12,394 bases of DNA from positions 1 to 12,394 of the forward strand of contig VMTI01000089.1 of the NCBI GenBank assembly GCA_013791675.1. Direction: 5' to 3'. This document shows positions 1 to 12,100 of the stretch, piece by piece. Under the pieces are notes generated by a model. That model was not told the DNA's origin. It searched no databases and was given only the letters and a program-made list of their open reading frames with translations. The position numbers and the translations under genes were made by a program. The DNA is from a bacterium (GTDB lineage: Bacteria > CG03). The number at the start of each line of letters is the position of its first letter. Within the stretch, counting starts at the first letter, position 1.

Positions 1-180
1 GTTGCTGCCAAGATCGGAATGCGTCGCGAATTCAATCATATACGAAGTAACATAATCACCGTCGCCCGAATCAGGGTCTGTTGCGGCATTCCACGAAAGA
101 ACCGGTTTAGCGTTTGTTGAGTATTGCTCATTAGTAGGCGCATCCTTTGTCGGTATATTCGGCGCCGTGTTTGAAATTAA
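1..180 (-). other. Partial Ig/FnIII-like module at the window edge
   Basis: Residues 4045-4104, cut by the left edge. NTAPNIPTKDAPTNEQ, then KPVLSWNAATDPDSGD and TSYMIEFATHSDLGSN align with the start of the module at 3949-4260, which also follows a DOMON-like copy. The arrangement predicts that the stalk continues outside the window with further modules. Confidence 0.7.
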
Positions 181-3100
181 CCCGTCAGCGGCGAGTCTCA
201 CTTCCGCCCAGAAATCAATATCCGAATCCGATATTTCTTCCTCCCACGAGTTCAAGTCATTAGCGGGGTCGCTGTGATACTGCCCCGTTCCCGAACCCGA
301 TGAAATTCTGACAATACTCATTGAATCAAGCGCGTCGGGATTATAACCTGCGCCGCCTGTTGAGTCAACATCACCTATCAGGCCTACAACATTGTCAAAA
401 TTGCAGATTGAAAATCTCATTGTTTTTTCCCCTGTAAGGCCGAGGTCAGAACGTTGTACCTTCGCTTCAAAAAAATTATTTCCGTCACTAAAATAAGTCG
501 CTCCTGCTCCCGCGCCGCCGACCGGCGGATCATCCCAGCCCGATGCATTTTTCCTGTAAATGGCAATACGGAAATCCGTCGCGAGGGCCGAAATATATCT
601 GAAATGGAGAATACTTTCCGCATAATGCGCCGCGGCATTAAGACTATACTCATCTCCGAGGGCCATTGCCGCTCCGCCATTTGCATCTGAATTTGAATCA
701 TCCCCTATCCAGCCTAATGTTGAATCTGTTGTGCTTTGATTTGTATCTATTGCAACGGCAAAGTTTATCCTATCCTTATCTGAATAGTCCTCAACCGTAA
801 AATAAAAATATAGATATTCCTCGTCGGCAGTAATCCGAATATCCCTAATGTCATATTGACTGTCAGGGATAGTTCCATTATTCCTTTCATCATCGGGCTT
901 GTCCCTCCATATCCATTCGCAATAAGAAACGTCTCCTTTCGTCGTAACAAGCGTCACGGTTGAAGCATTTATCTTTGGCGCGGTCACTGAAGTTGACCAG
1001 TCCGTGAGTTCCCCGTCAATGTCTATCCTTGCCGTCCTCTTTGAGGAATTCGCCGACTTCGCCGTGTTGCCTGCACAATCCCTTGCCGCAATGCAATAGA
1101 AATATGTCGTGTTCGGCAAAAGATTCGTTGTGTCATTGTAACTCTCCGTCGGATGGTCAACAGTTCCCGCATAACTCACGTTTGCCTCGCCCACAGAAGT
1201 AAAACTGAATGTCGCCCTGTATATCAGATAATTGCTTGTTCCTGAAAGCAAATCCTCAACTTTTGTCCATGAAAGGTCTATCCTCGGCCTCATATTGTCC
1301 GCTCTTGCTAAACCCGGCGCCGCGGGTGTCGGAGGATCAGTTGTATCAATCCCGAAATGACAGTCAATTCCCACCAGCGAATAAGACGAATATGGGCCTG
1401 ATAAACCGCCGTTATCCGTCGCCATCACCCGCCAATACCATGTCCCTTCGGGAAGCAGCTCTGTTATATAGTTCGTCGCCCCCGGAGCAAGAGTCGCCGT
1501 CGCCGGAGAGGTGGAATTTACTTTGCAGAACGAAAAATCGCTATGCGTCGAAAACTGAATATTGAACTGCAAAGTATCACCCGCATTATTATCCGTGAGC
1601 GTAAATGTCGCTCTGAGCGTCTGATATTGTGTCCATTCACCAAAATTCAAACTTGTCCAGCCGTTTACAAACTGAGCGTGAGCTGTCGGAGCGGTTGGAG
1701 CAACGTTTGACTCTACTGTCGGAAACTCATTTGGATATTGCAGGTCATTCAGATTTGTGAAATCGTAATAATAGGTGAAAGTTTCTGAAACATCCGCAGC
1801 GCTTGCGGGGTTCTCGGTAGGGAATGAAGCAAAAACATTCCTCGCGCTTTCCCACTGCGCATACACCACAAGTTTTATTACATCCGGATTACCTATATCA
1901 GAAAGTTCTATGCTGATTTCGGTTTTGTCGTTTCCCGCATTCCCTATGTATGACGCCCAGCCGGTGGGCCATCCCCCCCATGTCCATGCGCCGTTCCAGT
2001 AACTATATCCTTTATTACCACTCCGGTCTATTCCTATGGAGTAATTTGCCTTAAATGGAAGAGTATGAGTTCCTGCTCCATTCCAGTCAACAGATGTGGC
2101 GGAGCCGCTGTTTGTATCCGTATCAATTACGATAAAAAAATCTCCAGCCCCTGTATTATCGTCCGCTCCTGAAAAAGCGCAGCCGACCCATGAAATATGA
2201 AGAGCCGCGCTCGACCATGTAATTAACAAATTATCTCCCGCATCAGTACCCATTTGCTCCGTAGATATCGACCATTCTGCTGTTGCTCCGTCACATAAAG
2301 GAATGTGATACGTCGCGGGCACACGAGCCCATACCTGCGTTCCGCTGGCGGTCATTGTGTCAATCGCTGATAAGTTGGACAGCTCGTCATTTGTTTTTAT
2401 TGCCCAGTAAAGAGTACTTCCCGCTGTAAGTCCGGTAATTGTGTGCACCTCCGCCGTCCCCGGAGCGGAAGGCGTCGCCGTTGAAAAAGCTAAAGTGGAA
2501 TCTGTCCACCATTTATCCAACTGCGCCTGAGAAGGCGGGGACCCCGGAGCGGCATAAGTCGCATATTTTATCGTGTATGACGAATCCATTACTTTATAGT
2601 TGCTATCGGTCGGCGACGTCCATTCAAGAGTGATTTTTCCGTAATCTTCAACACCGTTGCCGGATGAAGCCGTAAAACCCGTCACCGCCGCCGGAGATGA
2701 CGTATCAATCCTGAAATGACAACCGTTTACAACCGTGTGCGATGAATATGCGGATGAGTCACCGCTATCATCAATAGCGGCAACCTTCCAGTACCATGTA
2801 CCGTCAGGAAGCGTTGTTTCAACAAGATTTGTTATAAAGTTAGTCGGGCCTTCCGAAAGCCATAAACCCGACGCTACTGCGGGACGGGTAGAATTTATAT
2901 AACAGAATGAGAAATTCGCATAAGTTGAAAATTGAATCATATAGCGCAAATTCTCCCCTGCATCAGGATCCGTAATCGTAAAGCTCGCCCTGATAACCGT
3001 TTGGTTCGTCCAGTCGCCTGTGTTAATTGTCGCCCACGAAGATGTATACTGATTATCCCCCAGCGTCGGCGCATCAGGAGGATTGGTTGTTGGAGCAGGC

Positions 3101-6100
3101 ACGCCAAATTCAACAGTTGAAGTTCCTGTGTGTCCGATAAAATCATCCTGCGTGCAAAACCATATTGTTCCTGTGCTTGCTCCTGATGGAACCTGAACAA
3201 CAACATGGGTATCTGACCATGACACATAACTGGTAACTTCCACATTGTTATAGAAATAAACATGGCTGTAAGCATTACTGGAAACTCTTACCGCTCCAAA
3301 ATAGTAACCATAAATGTCAACCTGTGTCCCGGCAGAACCTGATGTCGGAGAGAAATAAGAAATCTGCGGCGGCTCAGGAATTTCATGAGGAGATTTTGAA
3401 CACTGGGGATATCTTGTATCAATGGCGTGTTGTATAATATCAACACTATTATCGTTTGTGTCATACTGGTTGCCAAAAACTTCACGGCTTCCTCCTGGCA
3501 ATAAATTTGCTGAAACATCTCCAGCGCGTGATAATCTCTCATGGCTGCGGTCTGGCAAAATATCTACTGTAGCAGTTCCTTCAAACCATGGATGAACCCC
3601 CAGCCCAATCAGGTCAACAATGTCAGGGTCATCAACGCCGGTAATAGCGACATTATTTGAAGCGTAAACAATGCATTTATCGTCACTTATCACCCACGTT
3701 GCGTCGCTTCCATCAAGCATACTAGCCATATTCAGTGAATCGGCATCTCCAAAGAGAAAGAAACCATAAGCGGGAATAGTACCGGCAATAACGTTTACAT
3801 CAGCCGTGAGAGCGCTGGTAAAATTCTGTAATGACGAGCCTGTTAAAATTATATTCTGATTTGTCGGATTGTATAACTGAACCCAGTCGCTTGCAGTTTC
3901 ATCCTGGTAATCTTCTCCAAACTTGGCAATTACAACATGCAACTGTGTGGATTTTATTACAAAATAATAAGTGGAATTGTCTGATAATCCCCCAACCTTA
4001 TCTCTTGACTTTACCCTCCAGTAATATGTTGTCGGTGTGGGTAAATCTGTTGGAATTGTAAATTCTGTTGTTGATGATGAGACATTTACTCTCCAGGTAA
4101 CTGTATCTCCAAAAGTTGAATATGTTGCAAGTTCTACCATGTAGCTTGTAACAGCATCTCCTGAATCAGAATCCGACGATGCCTCCCATTTTAATGTCGG
4201 AGTTAAATCATTTATTATATTTCCATCTCCAGGTGAGGTAAGTGACGGCGCACTCGGTGCAGTATTTGAAATATCTCCATTCGCGGCAAAACGAATATCA
4301 GCCCAGAAATCAATATCATTGTCCGAGATATCCTCATCCCATGAACTCATATTGTTATATGGGTCATTGTAAGTACTTCCACCCTGAGACATTCTTACAA
4401 TTGACATAGAATCCAGAGCATCAGAGTTTGTGCCATTATAATTAAAAGTTGTGTCAACATCATTAGCCCAGCCAACAACATTATCATAAGATGCAACAGT
4501 TATTTTAGTGGTGGCAGCGCCACTGAGTCCCAAATCGGCTCTGTTAATTCTCGCTTCAACAATATGATTTGCCTGACTTATTGTTATTGTATGGTCGCCG
4601 GTTGGTGGCGCAAACCAGGTTCCACCATCGTGAAGTTCTATTACAGAATTGCCTGCTGTAGAATTGTGGAATATAATATTTTTTTCTCCATAGTGATAAT
4701 TTGCATTTTCATAATACTCGTCGCCGAGACCTGTTTCGGAATCATCAGCGAACCAGGTCAGAGCGGTATCAGTATTATCTGCATCAGTATCAAGCGCAAT
4801 CCCGACATATGTCTCATTCATATCAGTTATTGAGGAAAATTTTATCATAAAATAGATATACGTGGCATCAGCAGTTATTTGAATTTGTGTTATGTCATAA
4901 TTTGAATCTACTGTTCCATCGTCACGCATATCTCCTGTCTTATCAACCCAGGTCCAGGATGAGCAGAATACTTGATTCACCATAGTTCCTGCCGGCGGGT
5001 CGGCTCCTCCCCATCTCCACTCCTGAGGATTTCCGTCAACTATTGCTTTATAATTTGTAGCGTAAGCAGTGGCGCCGACAGATAAGGACGACCAGTTTGG
5101 AACCTCATCTCTTGTCCAGATGCGGAAATAATATTCTTTTCCAGGGGTCAAACCTGTTACTGTTCTTGTATTACCTGCGCCCGGAGATTTATCCGGAATA
5201 TCAATTGAAATATTTGCATTTGCTGTTGACCAGGAAATTACATAGGTTGAATATTGAATTTTGAATTCACCGTTTACAATGTTTCCATCCCAGCCGTTAT
5301 CGCCGGTTGATGTCCATGTTAAATCTATCTGTCCGGGATAATACGCTTTTGAAGAGGCGGAAAAGGTATTTGTTTTTGCGGGAGGATAAGTATCGCCTGA
5401 GGCAACCGTAGATGCCTGTGTGGTATAATCCATAGCATTGTCGTCTATTGCTGACTGATTCCCGGCATTATCCGTTGTTCTTATCGCGAACCAGTAAGTT
5501 GTTCCGGAAGTAAAACCAATTAAATCTCTACTGTCTGCTACTCCCTGAGCGCCAACAGTCCATGATTGAGAATAAGTTAAGGTATAAGAATAGTTCCACC
5601 AATCAGTGGCATTACTGGCTAATAATTGAGTGCTGTATGAGGCATATTTTACAGTATAGTAAGAACCAGAAGTATTATTCCCGACCGTTCCATCGTCCCC
5701 GGGGATTGTCCATTCAAGAGTTATCCAGCCAGCGCCAGGTCCTTGAAGGGCGGTTAGATTTTTTATTGTTGCCGGAGCGGTTGTATCTCCCTGCGCTCTT
5801 GCCCATGCCTGTGTATTAAAGTCCCAGCCATTATCATCAATTTCAGATGCATTATCAGTTGAATCATACGATTTAATTGCAAAATAATATGTAACTCCTT
5901 GAGATAAACCGGCAACTGTTCTTTCTTCTTCCTCACCGACATCCAATGGCGTATAGAACCATTTTACTCTGCCCGCTGTTCCCGCTTCAGCCCACCAGTT
6001 TGGCGTTGTTGAAACTTCAACAGAATATGTCGCATACCTGACCTCATATTTCCCGCCAAGATTCTTTCCAACAGTTCCATCATCACCGGAAGCTGTCCAG

Positions 6101-9100
6101 TTTAATTTTACCTCTCCCTCACTTGTTCCGGTTAAAGCAGAAAGATTTGTTATTGCTGCGGGCGATATAGAATCCTGGTAGGCGCAGGCTTTAGCCTGCG
6201 TTATTGAATCCTCTGCATTTTTATCAATTATTGATTGGTTATCTGCTTCATCGGTTGCTTTTATACCAAAATAATAGGTTGTGCCGGCTGTTAAATAAGC
6301 AACTGTCATACTTTCAGATGTCCCTGAAACCGACGGTGCCGGTTCACCGAGAGCATCGGTTGCGCCATTCCACCATGCGGTTGTTCCAATTGTTAGAACA
6401 CTGAAAGTCGCGTATTTAACGTCATAGGAAGTCGCTGTTCCTGTTGTCCCGTCATCACCGGGCGCTGTCCATTGTAGCTGCACAGCGCCAGCTGCGCCCC
6501 CTGTTAAAGCAGAAAGATTCGTTATTGCAGATGGCGGAGTTGTTTCACTTTCATATTCAACCTCAAGATAAATAAAATCAACCGTTCCATCATCGGGGGC
6601 TCCTGCGTCGGGATTTTCTATCCCTTCAACCCTTATATCAAGAGCATTTACCTCTTCAAGGGTATCCATATCAGCCATAGCATATTCAAAGGTTCCGGGA
6701 GCGCCATCAGGGTCCCATATTGTTTTCTTAACAAATCCTGTCCCGGTATTAGTATAAATATGCCACTCAAAAGCAGCATCAGTAATATCAACCTCAAGGC
6801 CAAAGACAACTGATATATTTATAGCGCCTGCAGGAAGAGTATGGTCCCAGCCGGTTACATCAATAATATCAAGGTGAGCAACAGTTTCTGCTACACCGTT
6901 AGATGAGTTGATGTTTGAAAGAGTTGCAGATACCGCCGCGGTCGGAATCCAGACATCAAATGGTTTCCTCGCTTTTGCCCAGCCGGAATTTGAAATATCT
7001 GATGTATTTGCCGGATTATCATCATCTGTTTTCAAAGCAAAATAATATGTCGCATCGGGAGTTAAACTTCCGACAGTCATACTTTCAGATGTTCCTGCTG
7101 CTGATGGCGTCGGTTCTCCGGATGCTTGTATTACAAAGGAATCATCCCATTTTGAATTATCAAATGAAGCGGTGGCATAGCGAACATCATAACTTGATGC
7201 GGTTCCCGGCTGAGTGCCGTCATCACCGGGAGCAATCCATGAAAGATTTACCTGTCCTTGATTATCACCAGTTAAAGCAGAAAGTGTTGTTATCGCATAT
7301 GGTTTAATTGTATCATTCTGCGCCCACGCCCATGACTGATTTCCGTCAGCAGTATTTATGTCTATTGGCGAGATATTGTCTGATTCGTCCTGAGATTTCA
7401 TCGCAAACCAGTAAGAAGTTCCTCCAGTCAAACTTGTTAACACAACGGTTTCTTCTGTTTCCGGATATTTAGCAGGTGTCGGCTCACCTGTTGCCTGTAA
7501 AACCCATGAATCATCCCAGTTCGCCTCGGCGAATGTTTTTGTAGCGTATCTTAAATCATAAGATGTAACTCTTCCGCCCTCGGTCCCATCCTCATGCGGA
7601 GATGTCCAGGTTAAAGAGATTGTTCCGTGGTCAGTTCCCGTCAATGCGGAAAGTTGCGTAGTTGCTTCTGGAGCAGTTCCATCTGGCCCTGAGGTTGCGG
7701 AGGCTGTATCAGAAATAACCGACCAGTTTCCCGCCTCATCAGATGCCTTCATTGCAAAATAATAAGTTGTATTTCCTGATAGGTTCTGAACAGTCATTGA
7801 TTGTGTTGTCCCCGCAGAAAGAGGTGAAGGCGGTGATGGCGAAACATTGTTTGACGAAGCCCAGTTTGAGTCAGTAACCGGATTGACATTATACCATATC
7901 ATATACGCGTAAGCAGTTCCGGAATATGTATCATCCCCCGGCGCTGTCCATTGTAGCTGCACAGCGCCAGCTGTGCCCCCTGTTAATGCAGAAAGCCCGG
8001 TAACTTTTCCGGGTGCAGTATAGTCAGTTCCTGTATAACCTGAATTTACAAAATTCGGTGTTAATGAATTATTAGACCAGTTTGTAGAAACATTATTATC
8101 ATTTGCCGGATTCTTACACTCCAGAGCATTACCATCACCATTTGCGCCCCAGGTATCATAGTAGTGAACTTGGTCAACGGTTAAACCATTTGAATCAATT
8201 AGATAAACTGTGCCGTCAGTATTTGGTAAATTCAAAGAAGCATTATTCACCTGAAAACGGATATGGGTTGAATCGTAGGCGTGAATTGTCGGGTATGTTC
8301 CGTCATAAATATGATTTGCTCCGGATGTTTTTATTCCAACAATTGCATATCCGTGTGACTGGATAACAGCAGATGAGCCAGCGTGAGTGGTATCAACCTC
8401 AATACTGTAACTATCATTGTTGACTTTTAATTTGTAACCGGTGAGGTCATATGAATTGCTTGAAGGATTGTATAACTCAACATACTCATAATAATCATCA
8501 CTTGCGAATGGATTATACATTATTTCATTTATAATTAATTCAGACCAGGATGCCTCGGTAAAGCCAATATCCTCAAGAGCGGTTTTATAATTCGCTTCCC
8601 TTCCACACTCGGCATCGTCTGCAACAAGAAGAACCTTTGTAGCAGATGAATCAAGATAATTTATAATCTGTTTCATCAAAGTTGAGCGATTTTCTCTTGT
8701 TCCAAATCCTTCATATGCAAAACCTAATGTCACTGTTTTTAATGCATCTTTTGACCTTTCAACACCAAATTCATTATTAGCATTAGCGTCATAAACAAAA
8801 CCCGTTGAGGAATAAACATCAAATGGCTCCGCGAGAATTGCCGTGAAATTAGCCGTCACTCCGCCAGCGGGATCTGTAAGAGGAATATCTATCAATCCAT
8901 CACCAATTGTTCCTGCTTTGCCATCTAAAGCTGTGGGAGGCTGATATCCTGATGCGGATGTAAAAATTCCTAATATTTCTTTACAGAAATTTTGTTCCTC
9001 GGCTGTTCCGCCATAGTAATGATAAGGAACCCATTCTCCGGCAAAAAGAAATTTAACTGTAGCAGTTGATTTTTTTACCGCTTTTATTTCATCAGAATCT

Positions 9101-12100
9101 AATCCGCTGTTAGTATCACCGAACTCCCAGATGACCACATCAAAACTTTTCATCTCATCTGCTGTTGGCCCGTCATCTAAAATTGCTAAAATCTTAACCC
9201 AGTAATTACCGGAAAAAGTAGGACTGCTCACATAGATAGAAGCAAGATTTGAAGAATCTAAATCTGTTAAAGTTCCTCCGTCCCCCGCTGTTCTTGAAAT
9301 AAATGTATAACTTCCCACCGTTGAAGGAGCGGTTGCGTTTTTCACAATAAATGAACCTGTGGTATATGTTCCATCAGCATCAATGTTGCAGTTTGTAAAT
9401 GTTATTGTATTTCCTGAAACAGAATATGACGCTGCCGCAAGGCCGCCGGTGAAATCAATAACATCTGCTGATGTCTGTGACCAGCCAAAATTTGAATTCA
9501 TAACAAAACGCCATCCAGTTACAGGATTTATACTATTAGCGGTTAATGTAAATGTTAAATCATAGCCGCCTACTCCTTGTGTTACAGTAGAGGGGCTTGC
9601 AGAAACAATTCCGGAACCATCAGAAGGCGCTTCTTTCGCCTCAATATCATCAATAAACCAACCGGGAGCAAAAACGCTTCCATCAGAACTAAAGATAAAT
9701 CTGAATGCCACTATATTCCCCTTGTATGCATTTAAATCCACAGTTACTTTCTCCCATGGGGTATGGTCATGAGTCCATGCCCATTTAGGCTTGTAGGGAT
9801 TAGTGGTTCCAGTTATTGCTTTATCATAATCAGGTTCAAGGTAGTCAGGTGTGATATTGGCATCGGGAACTTGTGTCCATGTTTTTCCTAAATCAATTGA
9901 TACATAAAGAAGTCCCCCATCAAAAGCAGATGTTGTTCCTTCAGGGTCAATATACTGCCAGAAAGACATCTGTGGTTTTGTGGCATTGGTTAAATCTATG
10001 TAAGGTGAGGTTAACCTGACATCAGCATTTAGTACATAATTAGCATCCAAATCAGTTCCCCAGCATTTTGAAGCGCTTTTATATTGAGGATTTGCCTGAG
10101 CAGTAATAGGTGTTCCAAGTTCCCATTCTGTGGAAACATTGGAATATGTCCCCCATTCACCGTTGGCAGCAGCGCCGCCTGTTTCCATATCATCTGTCCA
10201 GGGAAGTGATTTGTAATTTAAGACCTGCACTCTCAATTGTCTTCCGGAATCCAGCAATGTTGGTGTCTCTGTATTTGTATCAGCCGATTTTGATTTCCAG
10301 ATGTAAGTTCCTGTTTGAGAAGGAGTGGTAAGATTGGTTATTGTAATTTCGCCTGTTGTAAATGCTCCATCAGCATCAATTAAACAGCCGGTTAAAATAA
10401 TCCTGTAAGGGTCAGCTGTAGTACCTGCTCCCTTTACTTCTTTTGTTGCTGTCTGACAGCCGCCAGAAAGATTTGTAATATCAGCGGGATTTCCAGTCCA
10501 GGAGAAATTTGTTGAGACCTCAATCTCCCACTGTTTTACAGGAACATGAGATAAACCAGTGAAGGTTATCGTTAAAGAATTTCCTGAAGTGCCTTTATTC
10601 AATCCTTGTGTTGTTGTTGTTACCGCTCCTGAGCCGTCAGCAGTAGCGACTTTCAGAAGCGCTCTCTCGGCGTTTAATCTTCCCCAGCCATAATACTTAT
10701 CCCAGCCGGCTGTATCTTCTCCAGACCAGCCAATCATATCATCCGCCGAATCTTTAAGAATTGCCCTCAGCGCTGAATTTGTTAATGTTGGGTCTTCAGA
10801 AAGACAGAGAGCGGCAACACCGGCAACAAGAGGAGCGGAATATGATGTCCCGCTTGCGCTGCGGTATCCACCGGTGCCGGTGAGCCCGCTTGAACTCATA
10901 ACATTATAACCTGGCGCAACTATTTCAAGGTATTGGCCATAGCCGGATTCCCATTCTGTAGAGAATACTCCGGGGTGCCATCTTGTTGTATCAATTCTGT
11001 AATCCCAAAGGTCTGTTCCGCCAACAGACATAACAGAACTATAATTAGCCGGGTATTGAGCTTCCTCACCTTTACCATAATCAGTATTTCCTGAAGCGGC
11101 TATAAGAAGACAACCCTGATCCCAGGCGTATTTATATGCATCAGCGCCTGTTTTTGAAGGAGAAGTGCCTCCATAACTCATTGTTATAATATCAGCGCCA
11201 TTATCAGCAGCGTAAATTGCCGCCTCTGCCGTAGCTGAGGTAGGAAATCCCCCGGTGTCATCATTGTATGCATTCATGACCATTAATTTAACCCCATTAG
11301 CCGAATCCCAGCCACCGGCAATACCCGCAATTCCCAACGAATTATTTGTAATAGCCGCGAATAATCCCGCGGTCCCTGTTCCATGATCGGACTTCTTCAC
11401 GCCATCTCCGTGAGCGGGGGATGTGCTGCCGCTGTAAAAGTTATATCCATATTTTGAGTCATCAATATAACCGTTACCGTCGTCATCAATTCCATTATTT
11501 GCTATTTCATCTGAATTCACCCAGAAGACATCCTGTAAATCCGCGTGGTTAAGATTAAAGCCCGTATCTATTGAGGCGACAGTAGCTGGATTATCTGTAC
11601 CTTTTTGGATATCCCATGCTTCTAATGCATAAATATATCCTGTTGTTGAATGATTTATATGCCATTGGTTTGTTGAATTCGTACTTAGCTGTGACCTGGG
11701 GTCATTCGGCATAACAGAAGCCCACCTGAGATAATCCGGCTCGGCATAAATAACATCCGGTTCTTCCTCATATAATTTCACTAATTCGGGGACGGTTCGG
11801 GTTTTCGGAATTTTCAGATGGTCAACAAGAATTCTTTTTATTCTTGATTTTTTAAGCGATGGCATTTTTATTTTCTGCCCGGTCTTTAATTTCAATGGGT
11901 CTATTTTATTTTTATCCCTTATAACTTTCCAGAAATCCGCATCTCCAAGATGTTCTCCCGCTAATTTTCCAAGCGTATCGCCCTTTTTTATCATATGAAT
12001 AATCTCTTTTGCAGGAATAACTCCGAATTTTTTATTTATCCTTCCCCTGACATCATCCGTTGTCCCCTCTTTAAATTTTACAAGAATTTCACCGGGAACA

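Larger units (their letters stand above)
5050..6540 (-). other. Four fibronectin type III repeats (D-G)
   Basis: D is at 6175-6540 (residues 1925-2046), E at 5785-6171 (2048-2176), F at 5401-5784 (2177-2304) and G at 5050-5391 (2308-2421). D to F share AITNLSALTG-like starts, GDDGTVG-type turns, a Y-x-V-x-Y-A-(T/S)-(Y/F)-S strand, an extra W-W loop and T-Y-Y/W-F-x-I-(K/R). G is more divergent (GQIDLTWTSTGDNGWDG, KEYYFRIWTRDE). E and F are longer than classical 90-residue FnIII by about 30 residues because of the W-W insert, as in B and C. Confidence 0.85.

Noticed and set aside
417..950. Short minus-strand frames at 417-701 and 765-950
   Set aside because: They overlap the second DOMON-like copy, whose motifs are all in the main frame; they have no motif or start signal of their own.
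1209..1565. Plus-strand open frame of 118 codons
   Set aside because: It lies antisense to the second Ig-like and FnIII units, has low-complexity Ser/Pro-rich translation, no ribosome binding site and no recognisable domain, while the opposite strand encodes clear conserved modules.
2937..3542. Minus-strand open frames at 2937-3275 and 3288-3542 in another frame
   Set aside because: They overlap the IPT and lamin-tail regions of the main frame, which carries the conserved motifs, and their translations show no domain; no frameshift in the main frame requires them.
6915..7307. Plus-strand open frame of 130 codons
   Set aside because: Antisense to FnIII repeat C; the His/Leu/Gln-rich translation is typical of a shadow frame and parallel shadows appear over the other FnIII repeats at 6204-6404 and 8103-8366.
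5050..8019. FnIII array as a CRISPR or tandem DNA repeat
   Set aside because: The periodicity is at protein level with irregular 110-130 codon units and diverged DNA; there are no short identical repeats with unique spacers.
8644..9204. Active glutamine amidotransferase or second protease domain
   Set aside because: No catalytic Cys-His-Glu arrangement is visible; only the scaffold motifs match.
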